Source of the DNA: CAZTPC01 sp964615565
GTDB lineage: Bacteria; Patescibacteriota; Saccharimonadia; Saccharimonadales; AWTP1-31
DNA length: 35,538 bases
Direction: 5' to 3'
Assembly: GCA_964615565.1 (NCBI GenBank)
Contig: CAZTPC010000010.1
Span: forward strand, 1-35,538
Shown here: piece after piece, positions 17,181 through 23,819 of the stretch
Layout of the letters: each line of letters begins with the position of its first letter
How positions within the stretch are numbered: the first letter of the stretch is position 1
Position numbers and translations under genes: made by a program
Notes under the pieces: generated by a model
What the model was told of the DNA's origin: nothing
The model's database searches: none
What the model saw: only the letters and a program-made list of their open reading frames with translations

Positions 17181-17366
17181 TATGGAATCGAAAGATTCTG
17201 GTCGCAAGTAAGCATCAAGTGACTTAATGCGATCACCGACAATGGCATTGCCCAAAGACGAAACGGTATCTAGATAATGAAGCTAGGCGCCTCCGCGTAA
17301 GAGATAAGCAATCGCACTACTAAGGCGAACAACTTACCTAATAACGCAACAGGAGGCGTTTATTAA
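17181..17366 (+). promoter_or_regulatory. Structured mRNA leader that can hide the ribosome-binding site
   Basis: An 11-bp helix is possible between 17284-17294 (TAGGCGCCTCC) and 17352-17362 (GGAGGCGTTTA, two G-U pairs). Its 3' strand contains the AGGAGG ribosome-binding site of the lipoprotein. Nested within it are GTAAG 17297-17301 with CTTAC 17333-17337, and TCGC 17312-17315 with GCGA 17325-17328. The 5' part holds a GAAA-capped hairpin (17185-17198) and a TCGCA/TGCGA-type stem near 17203-17232. It matches no riboswitch or RNA family I recognise. Translational control of the lipoprotein is the simplest reading. Confidence 0.55.
17182..17211 (+). CDS. 9-codon leader micro-ORF
   Basis: ATG begins exactly 7 nt after the consensus -10 and the frame reads MESKDSGRK then TAA. 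Its position is the same as at the probable leaderless genes of this window, so it may be translated from the 5' end of the transcript. It overlaps a hairpin with a GAAA loop (stem 17185-17189 with 17194-17198). It could be a regulatory upstream ORF, or a chance ORF in a structured leader. Confidence 0.35.
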   Translation: MESKDSGRK

Positions 17367-17927
17367 ATGGAAAAACTTTTTGGAAGTCGCGCAATGCGAT
17401 ACGTTGCTGGTGTTGGCCTAGTTTTGGCGGTAGCTCTTAGTGGTTGCGCCGAACCCGAGATTACCACGCCTAGTACAGTCGTTACTTTAGAAGACATGAC
17501 TGACACTGCTGGTGTCACATATGTACGCCCTGGCGAAACAGCTTTTGTATCTGTATACGAAGGCGACAGTCAGGCTTTGATTGGTGCTATGACCCTTGTG
17601 GATCATATGTATCCAAATGGGCCAGAAGACGACATGGCTCCGAGTATTTCAACTACCCCACAACGGTTGCGTGCAATCGTAGCAGTAACTGGTAGAAGCC
17701 CAGAACTCGCACAAGACGCAGCCTGTGACACATTACAAGTGGCGGACCCACAAGGTACTGCCTCTATTGGAGCGCTGGCACTTGGTGGTAGCGAAGGAGC
17801 AGTGTTCATTACTTGGCCACGTGGTGACGAAGGTCAACCTGGGGACTATGCATATATGTGTAGCTTCCAGGAGATGGAGCCAAAAGACGACGGTGTCGTT
17901 GTCTTTGCTCAAACGGCTCAACAATAA
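17367..17927 (+). CDS. Lipoprotein of unknown function
   Basis: This 186-residue protein has an N-terminal basic region, a hydrophobic stretch (YVAGVGLVLAVALSGC) and a lipobox LSGC at about residues 24-27. It is therefore a lipid-anchored extracytoplasmic protein. The mature part is acidic with two later Cys residues (DAACDTL and AYMCSF) that could form a disulfide, which would fit the VKOR gene in the window. I recognise no family. The ribosome-binding site AGGAGG (17351-17356) is strong but can be sequestered by the upstream helix. A terminator follows directly, so this is a single-gene transcript from the strong promoter at 17146. Confidence 0.75.
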   Translation: MEKLFGSRAMRYVAGVGLVLAVALSGCAEPEITTPSTVVTLEDMTDTAGVTYVRPGETAFVSVYEGDSQALIGAMTLVDHMYPNGPEDDMAPSISTTPQRLRAIVAVTGRSPELAQDAACDTLQVADPQGTASIGALALGGSEGAVFITWPRGDEGQPGDYAYMCSFQEMEPKDDGVVVFAQTAQQ

Positions 17928-17934
17928 CACCTCG

Positions 17935-17962
17935 GCAGCCGGCGTAAGTCGGCTGCTACTTT
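17935..17962 (+). terminator. Intrinsic terminator after lipoprotein gene
   Basis: A 9-bp GC-rich stem (GCAGCCGGC 17935-17943 with GTCGGCTGC 17948-17956, one G-U pair) has a GTAA loop and is followed by TACTTTATTCTTT. It sits 8 nt after the stop codon and overlaps the end of the convergent kinase gene. Confidence 0.75.
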
Positions 17963-18480
17963 ATTCTTTGTAGTACGGTATCGAACACATCCGACGCCGA
18001 TGTACCAGTGGTATCAATAACCCAATTAGGATCGACAGAGCTATGTTGCAAACAAGATATCTGGTTGGCTGCAAACTGTTTGCGGTCTTCAATGTTCGAC
18101 AGGTCTTCTTCTCTGCCACGAGTATGCATTCGCCTAATGATAGTTTCTACATTGGTAGTCAATGCGACTACGTCCACTTTTATATCTTTTGATTTCAAGA
18201 CCTCAAGATAATTTGTCAGTGGGTTAGGTGGTTGTTTGTATAAGATAAACTCTAGTACCACGTTAGTGCCATCGGCTAATAGTGGAGTGATTGTATCGAC
18301 AACTTCTTTTTGGACGAATGCTTCTTGCTCTTCGGTCCGAAGCCCGTCCCGATTGTGAGCTGCCCAAAAGTCGTCCTCGCTTATCAGTTTCCACCCTGGA
18401 AGTTGGCCAACTTTTTGAGCTAATGTAGTTTTACCGCTCCCGGCTGGACCGGTTATAAGAAGTACTTTGCCTGTTTTCAT
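17956..18480 (-). CDS. P-loop kinase-like ATPase
   Basis: This 174-residue protein has Walker A ITGPAGSGKTTLAQK at about residues 9-23 and then SEDDFW, the position of a substrate-binding acidic pair in small-molecule kinases. A later Arg-rich lid (RRMHTRGREEDLSNIEDR) resembles the shikimate/gluconate/zeta-toxin-like P-loop kinases. The substrate is unknown. The ATG has no Shine-Dalgarno, and TATACT (18488-18493) ends 7 nt before it, so it is probably leaderless. It is a single gene, convergent with the lipoprotein. A second small kinase of the same general fold is at 23208-23759. Confidence 0.75.
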   Translation of the reverse strand: MKTGKVLLITGPAGSGKTTLAQKVGQLPGWKLISEDDFWAAHNRDGLRTEEQEAFVQKEVVDTITPLLADGTNVVLEFILYKQPPNPLTNYLEVLKSKDIKVDVVALTTNVETIIRRMHTRGREEDLSNIEDRKQFAANQISCLQHSSVDPNWVIDTTGTSASDVFDTVLQRIK

Positions 18481-18487
18481 ATCTAAC

Positions 18488-18493
18488 AGTATA
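18488..18493 (-). promoter_or_regulatory. -10 element of kinase gene, leaderless spacing
   Basis: On the minus strand TATACT is followed by GTTAGAT (7 nt) and then the ATG at 18480. No Shine-Dalgarno is present. Confidence 0.6.
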
Positions 18494-18538
18494 CCTAATG
18501 CGCCCCACGGTTGTTTAGATGACTAAAAGTATCAGATG

Positions 18539-19693
18539 CTATTGAGTATCTGCTTCACGCGCCTTGGCAACCAGCACATCCATACGTTCAACTTGTGGTT
18601 GAGTACTTCTAGAAAACTTTTGAACATGCTGTTTTTGGTTGTTGCGCGCATGAACGGCTTCGTTGTATCGGTGTGAAATCTGTCCGATGACAGTGCGTGT
18701 GACTGACCCGGTGCAGAGGTTTCCGTGCCTGTCTCGAACCTTATCCGAACGCATTTCTACGCCTCCCATATCTTGGGCGCTCATCATTACGACGCGTGGG
18801 TCGTAGTTTGCACGATCATCTTCGTTGATTATATTTTTCATTTGAACCGGAAGAATATCGGGCTCATCACCGAGTTTAACGAGGATCACATCTGCTTGTA
18901 GGTTTGCTTCTCGTCGTGATCGAGAATATTGCTCACTATCTATACCTCGTGACGCCACTATTGGGATATAGCCATCACGTCGTGCTTTACACCACTCTCG
19001 ACAAATAATTAATCCATCTGCCTCTACATGATGTCCTGCAGCAAGATCGATTGGGCCATCATCCCAATTCCCCGCGTCCTCAATCCATTTTGGTGCTCTT
19101 CGGTCGCGTGCTGGCAGGAAGTTGACACTCGCCGGGCCAACACGGGTGTTCCCAATAAATGCTCTCTCGATAATAAGTTCACCATCTGCCGTAATAGCAA
19201 ACGCTGCATTAAATTCACGCTGTGTGTTACCAATTGCCTGGACAGCTGCGGCGTTGGCTTTCACTTTTGGGCTGAGGAGAACATAGTTAGCCAGTGCTTG
19301 GAGTGTAACGGAAGTCATCATGAATTGTATTGCTTCAACAGATGACTGTACACCGGCCTCAAGTTCTTCTGGGCTGCGAGTATCTTTAGGTCGATCGTCT
19401 GTTTTTTGCTTAATTGGGATGCCGTCTCGTCGAATATCAAAGTAGGAAACAAGTCCTAGCTGCCTGCATATTGCCACGGAATAATCATGCACAAGGGATT
19501 TTCGCGCAGCAACTTCTTCAGCGATGTAATATAGCTCTGAGTTTGTATCTCTAGGGTCGTCAATCCCAACTCGTCGAAGCATACCATCAAGCATTGCGCC
19601 GGATGGGCCAAATGCTAGAGCTGGCGCGCCTACTAATAAGTCATCTTCTTTAGTGACTGGACGAAAGTTTCCTATGTATTCAGCTGTCTTCAT
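18539..19693 (-). CDS. Uncharacterised 384-residue soluble protein
   Basis: I do not recognise this protein. It has no signal peptide or membrane segment. A middle region reads DVILVKLGDEPDILPVQMKN, which faintly recalls the D-x(n)-(E/Q)xK core of PD-(D/E)xK nucleases, preceded by an acidic patch (HHVEADGLIICREWC) at a plausible distance. This is a weak hint, not an assignment. The C-terminus is basic and Gln/Asn-rich (HARNNQKQHVQKFSRSTQ). The start is the ATG at 19693; a TGGTAAAAT extended -10 (hexamer 19703-19708) ends 9 nt upstream and no Shine-Dalgarno is seen. It diverges from the SanA-like gene. Confidence 0.65.
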   Translation of the reverse strand: MKTAEYIGNFRPVTKEDDLLVGAPALAFGPSGAMLDGMLRRVGIDDPRDTNSELYYIAEEVAARKSLVHDYSVAICRQLGLVSYFDIRRDGIPIKQKTDDRPKDTRSPEELEAGVQSSVEAIQFMMTSVTLQALANYVLLSPKVKANAAAVQAIGNTQREFNAAFAITADGELIIERAFIGNTRVGPASVNFLPARDRRAPKWIEDAGNWDDGPIDLAAGHHVEADGLIICREWCKARRDGYIPIVASRGIDSEQYSRSRREANLQADVILVKLGDEPDILPVQMKNIINEDDRANYDPRVVMMSAQDMGGVEMRSDKVRDRHGNLCTGSVTRTVIGQISHRYNEAVHARNNQKQHVQKFSRSTQPQVERMDVLVAKAREADTQ

Positions 19694-19702
19694 AAGACGT
19701 AT

Positions 19703-19708
19703 ATTTTA
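19703..19708 (-). promoter_or_regulatory. Extended -10 element upstream of 384-residue protein
   Basis: On the minus strand TGGTAAAAT (TG-N-TAAAAT) ends 9 nt before the ATG at 19693. The transcript would be leaderless or have a 2-3 nt leader. Confidence 0.5.
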
Positions 19709-19749
19709 CCATAAAAGTAGCTAACACGCAATCACATTAACAGATATGA

Positions 19750-19755
19750 TATAGT
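19750..19755 (+). promoter_or_regulatory. -10 element of SanA-like gene, leaderless spacing
   Basis: TATAGT ends exactly 7 nt before the ATG at 19763. It overlaps the alternative GTG start at 19754, which argues against that GTG being used. Confidence 0.55.
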
Positions 19756-19762
19756 GCAAGAT

Positions 19763-20428
19763 ATGCCTTCTTTGCAACTACGTATCAAAAACCTTACATC
19801 GCTTTTACGGAAACACCTTGAAACTTTGAGTACTATAGTGCTGCTCGGGATGACAGGTGTAGCAATTCTCTGTTTTGTAGCGTTTAGTATCGTTAATCCT
19901 AACAATACGTATGTATTGCACAACAATACTGATATGCATTTTAAAACAGGGCTTGTGTTGGGCGCTGGTGTAAATAGTAAGGGTAAGCCATATAAAGAAT
20001 TACAGGCCCGCTTAGATGTCGCAGCAGATGCTCTGCAGGCTGGTAAGGTAGATACGTTGATCCTGTCTGGAGATAACCGCTTTGCATACTACGACGAACC
20101 GACAGCCATGCGTAACTACTTAATAGAAGTTCGACATTTGCCTGCCGATAAGCTCTTTGCTGATTTTGCTGGACGAAGCACGTATGAGTCATGCGAACGA
20201 GCGATAAAAGTATTTGGCCAAAATAAACTCGTCATCTACAGCGCAGGGTCTCATTTACCTCGCGCAATCTATTTGTGCCGGACATTTGGCATCGAAGCAT
20301 ATGGTGTGTCGAGTGGTGTTGAGGCTAATAATAGTAGTCGTCGTGAGTTGATGGCACGAGTAAAGGCGTTGTTTAACGTCTACGTGCGTGGTGAAAAAAC
20401 AATTCTTGGTTCGCAAATAAAAATCTAA
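19763..20428 (+). CDS. SanA/YdcF-like DUF218 membrane protein
   Basis: This 221-residue protein has an N-terminal membrane segment (TIVLLGMTGVAILCFVAFSI, about residues 26-45) and an extracytoplasmic DUF218 domain. Family features include TGLVLGAGVNSKGKPYKELQ, the helix start ARLDVAADALQAGKVDTLIL followed by SGDN, DFAGRSTYESCERA, and the stretch IYSAGSHLPRAIYLCRTFGI. In Enterobacteria SanA and ElyC influence envelope integrity and peptidoglycan at raised temperature; the biochemical activity is not settled. I chose the ATG at 19763 over the GTG at 19754 because the -10 hexamer overlaps the GTG and lies 7 nt from the ATG. It converges with the NUDIX gene. Confidence 0.85.
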   Translation: MPSLQLRIKNLTSLLRKHLETLSTIVLLGMTGVAILCFVAFSIVNPNNTYVLHNNTDMHFKTGLVLGAGVNSKGKPYKELQARLDVAADALQAGKVDTLILSGDNRFAYYDEPTAMRNYLIEVRHLPADKLFADFAGRSTYESCERAIKVFGQNKLVIYSAGSHLPRAIYLCRTFGIEAYGVSSGVEANNSSRRELMARVKALFNVYVRGEKTILGSQIKI

Positions 20429-20433
20429 GACTG

Positions 20434-20850
20434 TTACTTGGAAGTGCTTAGTTCTACGGCACTACTTATGTGGACAGCAAACTTTGTCTCTGGTAGATTG
20501 TCGAGTGCGTAGTATTGAGCATCGGCTACTTCTTCGTTCGGTACGAATTCTAGCGAATCCAGTGAATAGCGAATAATGTAGCGGAAATTCTCGCTATCGG
20601 GGATATTGGCTTTGACAATGTTGGTAATGTTGCTCGTCACAAAGTCGATACCAATTTCTTCTTTGATCTCACGAATAGACGCCTGTAACACTGTTTCACC
20701 CTGATGCACTTTACCACCTGGTAGCTTCCAGTTTGGGTCATCAGATTCTTGGACAAGCAGAATTCGGCCTTCTTTGTCTAAACAAACAAGCCGCACCACA
20801 TCCAGAATTGGTGTAGGCACTTCGGCTAACAGGTCATTGATGTTATTCAC
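20434..20850 (-). CDS. NUDIX hydrolase
   Basis: This 138-residue protein has a complete NUDIX box, GKVHQGETVLQASIREIKEE with IG after it (GX5EX7REUXEEXGU), so it should hydrolyse a nucleoside diphosphate linked to another group, with Mg2+. The preceding strand PNWKLPGG and the following ITNIVKANIPDSENFRYI are typical. The substrate cannot be predicted; MutT-like sanitising of oxidised nucleotides is one option. The start codon is GTG at 20850 with AAAGGAGA as ribosome-binding site. It lies 66 nt downstream of rpmG on the same strand with an intrinsic terminator between, so it is expressed either by read-through or from a promoter I cannot see. Confidence 0.85.
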   Translation of the reverse strand: MNNINDLLAEVPTPILDVVRLVCLDKEGRILLVQESDDPNWKLPGGKVHQGETVLQASIREIKEEIGIDFVTSNITNIVKANIPDSENFRYIIRYSLDSLEFVPNEEVADAQYYALDNLPETKFAVHISSAVELSTSK

Positions 20851-20865
20851 TATTCTCTCCTTTAA

Positions 20866-20903
20866 ATAAAAAACCGCCCCTTTTGGTTAGTGTGGGGCGG
20901 TTT
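20866..20903 (-). terminator. Intrinsic terminator after rpmG
   Basis: A perfect 10-bp stem (AAACCGCCCC with GGGGCGGTTT, 20871-20880 and 20894-20903) with a 13-nt loop is followed on the minus strand by TTTTATTTAAA. It separates rpmG from the NUDIX gene. Confidence 0.85.
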
Positions 20904-20915
20904 GATGAACCAAGA

Positions 20916-21113
20916 TTATTTCTTAACTTCGTTACGTCCGAGGCTCTTCTTTGTCTCGGAGTACCATACGTGCTTACGAGCCACTGGGTCATACTTTCGT
21001 AGGCGCAGCTTATCAGGCGTATTCATCGTGTTTTTCTTGGTGTAGTAGTGACGGTGACCAGTTTCTTCTGAAACGAGGCCAACAATCTTTCGTTTGTCAG
21101 TTTTCTTTGCCAT
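20916..21113 (-). CDS. rpmG: Ribosomal protein bL33 (cysteine-free form)
   Basis: This 65-residue large-subunit protein has the L33 core: RKIVGLVSEETGHRHYYTKK followed by NTPDKLRLRKYDPVARKHVW. The two CxxC zinc-binding pairs of the C+ form are absent, so this is the zinc-independent C- version. It has a C-terminal extension (SETKKSLGRNEVKK). The ATG at 21113 lacks a Shine-Dalgarno; an extended -10 TGTTAAAAT (hexamer 21123-21128) ends 9 nt upstream, so the transcript is leaderless or nearly so. A strong terminator follows. Elsewhere rpmG is often near secE or rpmB; here it stands alone. Confidence 0.93.
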   Translation of the reverse strand: MAKKTDKRKIVGLVSEETGHRHYYTKKNTMNTPDKLRLRKYDPVARKHVWYSETKKSLGRNEVKK

Positions 21114-21122
21114 ATCTGGAGT

Positions 21123-21128
21123 ATTTTA
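21123..21128 (-). promoter_or_regulatory. Extended -10 element of rpmG
   Basis: On the minus strand TGTTAAAAT (TG-N-TAAAAT) ends 9 nt before the rpmG ATG. No -35 or ribosome-binding site is evident. Confidence 0.55.
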
Positions 21129-21167
21129 ACAGATTAGACGGCTTATGACTAGTCTTTTCGCCCAAGA

Positions 21168-21260
21168 TTATGATTGACCAATTTTATCCGTCTGAACCTG
21201 AATACGTTGGCTAATCTCTTTAAGTAGTGAAATCATTTGGTCGGCTTGTGCTTCGGTCAT
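21168..21260 (-). CDS. 30-residue small protein
   Basis: An ATG at 21260 preceded by GAAAGG 7 nt upstream opens a 30-residue frame, MTEAQADQMISLLKEISQRI plus ten more residues ending KIGQS, then TAA. The sequence forms an amphipathic helix (Met-Ile-Leu-Leu-Ile-Ile on one face) and looks like a dimerising coiled coil. It is too short for standard gene callers. It lies between rpmG and an orphan gene, in a gap of about 220 nt that otherwise holds only an imperfect hairpin near 21314-21331 (CTGTTA/TAACAG). The function is unknown. The ribosome-binding site, spacing and codon make-up favour a real gene. Confidence 0.6.
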   Translation of the reverse strand: MTEAQADQMISLLKEISQRIQVQTDKIGQS

Positions 21261-21332
21261 ATGCATCCTTTCGTTTACATACAAATAGTAAGCGATCGGA
21301 CAGCTTTTGCCTGTTAGAAATATAACAGACAG

Positions 21333-21863
21333 CTAGTTGCTATGGTCATCAGGCCCAGAAAGCCACTTGCTGAGTGCTTCCGGATCATCGAGTTCGCTTA
21401 CCATGTTGCCTATCGCATCCGTACCAAGTGACTCGGCGATATGCGTCCTGAGCATGAGCCGACGAAGATAAAGTTGTTCTATCCCCGATTGAGGACAATG
21501 ATTAATTACTATAGTCATGTGTGGCTTTAGGGCACGCGCTAGGCCATTAAACCCAATATCGAGTCCCTTGAACCACCAGAAGCAGCCATCTTCTATGCCT
21601 TGGCTTGGAAGTTCTACGCGCTCATCGCGAATTCGGATAGCGTGCATATCTGGCATGACGTGATTAAGATAGAGCGTGCTATTTTCGGCAGTTACCGGCT
21701 GCACATAGCCGTCTACTTGCATGTCTATGCCATTGGGCAACTCTTGACCGTCATGACCTAGCTTTTCGGCATAGACCCTGCTCCAGTCAAATGTCTCTGA
21801 ACGCGGGCACCAAAGTGGTTCCCCATTCCCAACAAAGACAAAACGTTCAATTTCTGCGGACAT
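21333..21863 (-). CDS. Hypothetical protein, 176 residues
   Basis: I do not recognise this protein. It has no signal peptide or membrane segment. It is rich in aromatic residues (WCPRSETFDWSRVYAEKLG; GCFWWFKGLDIGFNGLARAL) and contains MTIVINHCPQ followed by a helical LYLRRLMLRTHIAESLG, which suggests a compact alpha/beta fold. The acidic C-terminus ends PDDHSN. The ATG at 21863 has only a weak GAAAGAAT stretch upstream. The gene is isolated between the tRNA-Thr(GGT) terminator and the small 30-residue gene, all on the minus strand. Confidence 0.55.
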   Translation of the reverse strand: MSAEIERFVFVGNGEPLWCPRSETFDWSRVYAEKLGHDGQELPNGIDMQVDGYVQPVTAENSTLYLNHVMPDMHAIRIRDERVELPSQGIEDGCFWWFKGLDIGFNGLARALKPHMTIVINHCPQSGIEQLYLRRLMLRTHIAESLGTDAIGNMVSELDDPEALSKWLSGPDDHSN

Positions 21864-21930
21864 TACATATATTCTTTCAAAGAGTTATTCAAAAAGTATA
21901 AACGACACATAGCAAAAAGGCACAAGCAAA

Positions 21931-21959
21931 ATAAAACACCCACAGGTTTTCCTGGGGTG
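21931..21959 (-). terminator. Intrinsic terminator after tRNA-Thr(GGT)
   Basis: On the minus strand an interrupted stem (CACCC with GGGTG and AGG with CCT around an AAAA loop) is followed by TTTTATTTT. It begins 8 nt after the tRNA 3' end. Confidence 0.7.
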
Positions 21960-21967
21960 AATGTCTA

Positions 21968-22042
<75 letters not shown>

Positions 22043-22106
22043 CTATCCAACTGAATGACCGATGTATTTTAACAGATATAGAGCGGTTTGTGGAGCCTAG
22101 AATTGC

Positions 22107-22646
22107 CTAGTGGCCATCCTGTACCGATTCGATGCCGAGCTTGTGTTCTAGATATACGACCGCTGGCAGGTTGAGCAAATGGAATTTGACCGACAAGTCT
22201 CCTAGCTGAAGCCCAATCTCGGGATTTATACCGCGATCAGCAGCACGTAGATCGAATGGCTGGCCTTCGTATTTTGCAAGAAAGTCAGCTAGATCGTCGA
22301 ATATGACAAATTCGATATGCTCTAGACCTTCACGGTGGGTCGCTCCCTCTTTTGGAGCGGGTAGCTCTATGGCATCAATGCGCCAAGGTGTATGGATTAC
22401 TGGCGAGGTGAGCCGAATAGTTGAAATCGGTCGACCATTAACCATGGTCTCGCCGAGCACTCTCCCAACAGTTTCTAGCTGGGCTTTCTTTTGGGCATAA
22501 TTTTCTAGTGAAGTCGTCCGGTAGCACATATGATCTATTTGAGAGAAATCGGCCAGATCAAACCCTTGCTCAACAACTCGCCCTAGAATATCGTCTAGAA
22601 ATGCAGGGTACTCGCCAATTATCTCTACGAGTGTATTTGTCTTCAT
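22107..22646 (-). CDS. YecM-like protein (VOC superfamily fold)
   Basis: This 179-residue protein resembles E. coli YecM, a putative metal-binding protein of the vicinal-oxygen-chelate fold. Shared stretches are QIDHMCYRT (metal His), GETMVNGRPISTIRLTSPV, WRIDAIELPAPK and EGLEHIEFVIFDD (metal His/Glu). The pattern gives a His-Glu site like glyoxalase relatives, but no reaction is known. I chose the ATG at 22646 (MKTNTLVEII) rather than the TTG at 22652 because an extended -10, TGCTATGCT (hexamer 22653-22658), overlaps that region and ends 6 nt before the ATG. No Shine-Dalgarno is present. It diverges from the next small gene. Confidence 0.75.
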   Translation of the reverse strand: MKTNTLVEIIGEYPAFLDDILGRVVEQGFDLADFSQIDHMCYRTTSLENYAQKKAQLETVGRVLGETMVNGRPISTIRLTSPVIHTPWRIDAIELPAPKEGATHREGLEHIEFVIFDDLADFLAKYEGQPFDLRAADRGINPEIGLQLGDLSVKFHLLNLPAVVYLEHKLGIESVQDGH

Positions 22647-22652
22647 ACTCAA

Positions 22653-22658
22653 AGCATA
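22653..22658 (-). promoter_or_regulatory. Extended -10 of YecM-like gene, leaderless spacing
   Basis: On the minus strand TGCTATGCT ends 6 nt before the ATG at 22646. Confidence 0.5.
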
Positions 22659-22673
22659 GCATGGGCATCATGA

Positions 22674-22679
22674 TACTAT
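22674..22679 (+). promoter_or_regulatory. -10 element of the 22687 gene, leaderless spacing
   Basis: TACTAT ends exactly 7 nt before the ATG at 22687. This supports that ATG as the true start even though its frame closes after four codons. Confidence 0.45.
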
Positions 22680-22686
22680 GAGATAA

Positions 22687-23144
22687 ATGAAAAAGCATTA
22701 AAGGTTTTACTCGTTCTTGTCTGTCTGCTTGTGCTCTTGGTGATCGCGCGGCAGCTGCTAGAACGATATAATAATCGCACAATCGTAAAGTTAACTTCTA
22801 AGACTTCGATTCAGGGAACTTCTCGACCAGATTCTGGTCCAGATGGGAATTGTGCAAATTACTATACTACCAAGGATGATCTAAAGGGCAAGTTTTCGTC
22901 TGCGAGCTTGGTAGCCCCTTGTACAGATCCGCCGCCGCAATATTGCAATGTTTTTATAACCAAGACCAAGCAAGTCGTAGGATCCGTAGATTATCCTCAG
23001 GAAGATTTATATGGTAATGCGCTGACAAGGACTTCAAAAGGTTTGTTTACTCATACTGGTCCAACGATAAACGTTTATTACGAGTCTCCATATCCTAGGG
23101 ATGAAGTTGTCGCTGCAGTGAAACACTTTTGTATGGGTGAATAA
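22687..23144 (+). CDS. Small membrane-anchored or secreted protein, apparent frameshift near start
   Basis: The ATG at 22687 is followed by a run of five A residues (22690-22694) and reads MKKH then stop. One extra A would give MKKALKVLLVLVCLLVLLVI, a textbook signal or anchor sequence, continuous with the open frame that runs to 23144 (about 153 residues in total). An automatic call would start at the GTG at 22731 and lose the hydrophobic segment. The mature part (GPDGNCANYYTTKDD; VAPCTDPPPQYCNVFITKTK) has four Cys residues and no family I recognise. The lesion is either a homopolymer sequencing error or real. A -10 hexamer 7 nt before the ATG supports the start. Confidence 0.6.
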
Positions 23145-23165
23145 AAAACACCCCATAAGGGTGTT
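23142..23165 (-). terminator. Intrinsic terminator after kinase gene
   Basis: A perfect 7-bp stem (AACACCC 23147-23153 with GGGTGTT 23159-23165) is followed on the minus strand by TTTTTTATT. It serves the minus-strand kinase and may also act on the plus-strand gene ending at 23144. The rest of the gap to 23207 is featureless. Confidence 0.75.
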
Positions 23166-23207
23166 CTATGTAACTTGTGGTGCAGTGCCATGGCTGAGGT
23201 CAGAACT

Positions 23208-23759
23208 TTATTTCTTAACAACTTGGCGGTTTCTAAGGGCTGAAATTACAGAAGAGTATACCTGATTCACGTCTTGGTTTGCATCTATATGGATTAAATC
23301 ATCTCGTTTTAAGTTCTTGATGAATTCATATTTGTGTAAGACGTCCTCGATATTATCACCGCCTAGATTCAGGTGTTCTTTATTAGTTCGTCCACGTTCT
23401 TCAATTCTTGCACGATGCGTGTCTAAGCTTGCCTCGAGAATAAGGGGAAGAATTTGTATATCAGGCATATCTTGCTTCAGCAAGTCCAAATTGACCCACA
23501 TTTCGGGTCGTGCCATGTGTATGTCTAAAATAATAGTTACACCGCACTTTAGTTGCTCACGAACCAAATACCAGAGAATATCATACGCATGTGGTGACAT
23601 TTCATGGAAAGACTTGTCAAAAGAGTTACGTAATGCACTATTGATAGTGTCGGAACTATAAACTGGATAATTAAAATCATTTGCAAGCTTATCTGCAATT
23701 GTGGTTTTACCAGCTCCAGCGAAGCCACCAATTACTAAGACTGAAGGCGTGTGTTTCAT
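23208..23759 (-). CDS. P-loop kinase-like protein
   Basis: This 183-residue protein begins VLVIGGFAGAGKTTIADKLA (Walker A GFAGAGKT), then has YSSDTINSALRN, LDIHMARPEMWV (Walker B-like) and a lid RARIEERGRTNKEHLNLGG. The layout matches the AAA_33/zeta-toxin-like group of small kinases such as chloramphenicol phosphotransferase relatives. The substrate is unknown and no antitoxin is seen nearby. The ATG at 23759 has no Shine-Dalgarno; TGTTATACT (hexamer 23766-23771) ends 6 nt upstream. It lies just beyond the terminator of the tRNA-Tyr unit, and the U tract of that terminator overlaps its promoter region. Confidence 0.75.
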   Translation of the reverse strand: MKHTPSVLVIGGFAGAGKTTIADKLANDFNYPVYSSDTINSALRNSFDKSFHEMSPHAYDILWYLVREQLKCGVTIILDIHMARPEMWVNLDLLKQDMPDIQILPLILEASLDTHRARIEERGRTNKEHLNLGGDNIEDVLHKYEFIKNLKRDDLIHIDANQDVNQVYSSVISALRNRQVVKK

Positions 23760-23765
23760 ACGCTT

Positions 23766-23771
23766 AGTATA
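23766..23771 (-). promoter_or_regulatory. Extended -10 of kinase gene, leaderless spacing
   Basis: On the minus strand TGTTATACT ends 6 nt before the ATG at 23759; no Shine-Dalgarno is present. Confidence 0.55.
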
Positions 23772-23776
23772 ACAAA

Positions 23777-23805
23777 CAAAAAAAGCACCTCTGCTGAAGT
23801 GCTTT
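23777..23805 (-). terminator. Intrinsic terminator after tRNA-Tyr
   Basis: A perfect 7-bp stem (AAAGCAC 23782-23788 with GTGCTTT 23799-23805) with a 10-nt loop is followed on the minus strand by a T-rich tract. It ends the tRNA-Thr(TGT)/tRNA-Tyr transcript. Confidence 0.8.
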
Positions 23806-23819
23806 AGGTATAAGCGTAT

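Noticed and set aside
17175..17366. Known structural RNA (tmRNA, RNase P RNA, SRP RNA, 6S) in the 17.2 kb leader
   Set aside because: None of the hallmark motifs of these RNAs was found, and the region ends in the lipoprotein ribosome-binding site.
19754..19762. GTG start at 19754 for the SanA-like gene
   Set aside because: It overlaps the TATAGT -10 hexamer, whose spacing to the ATG at 19763 is the 7 nt seen at other starts.
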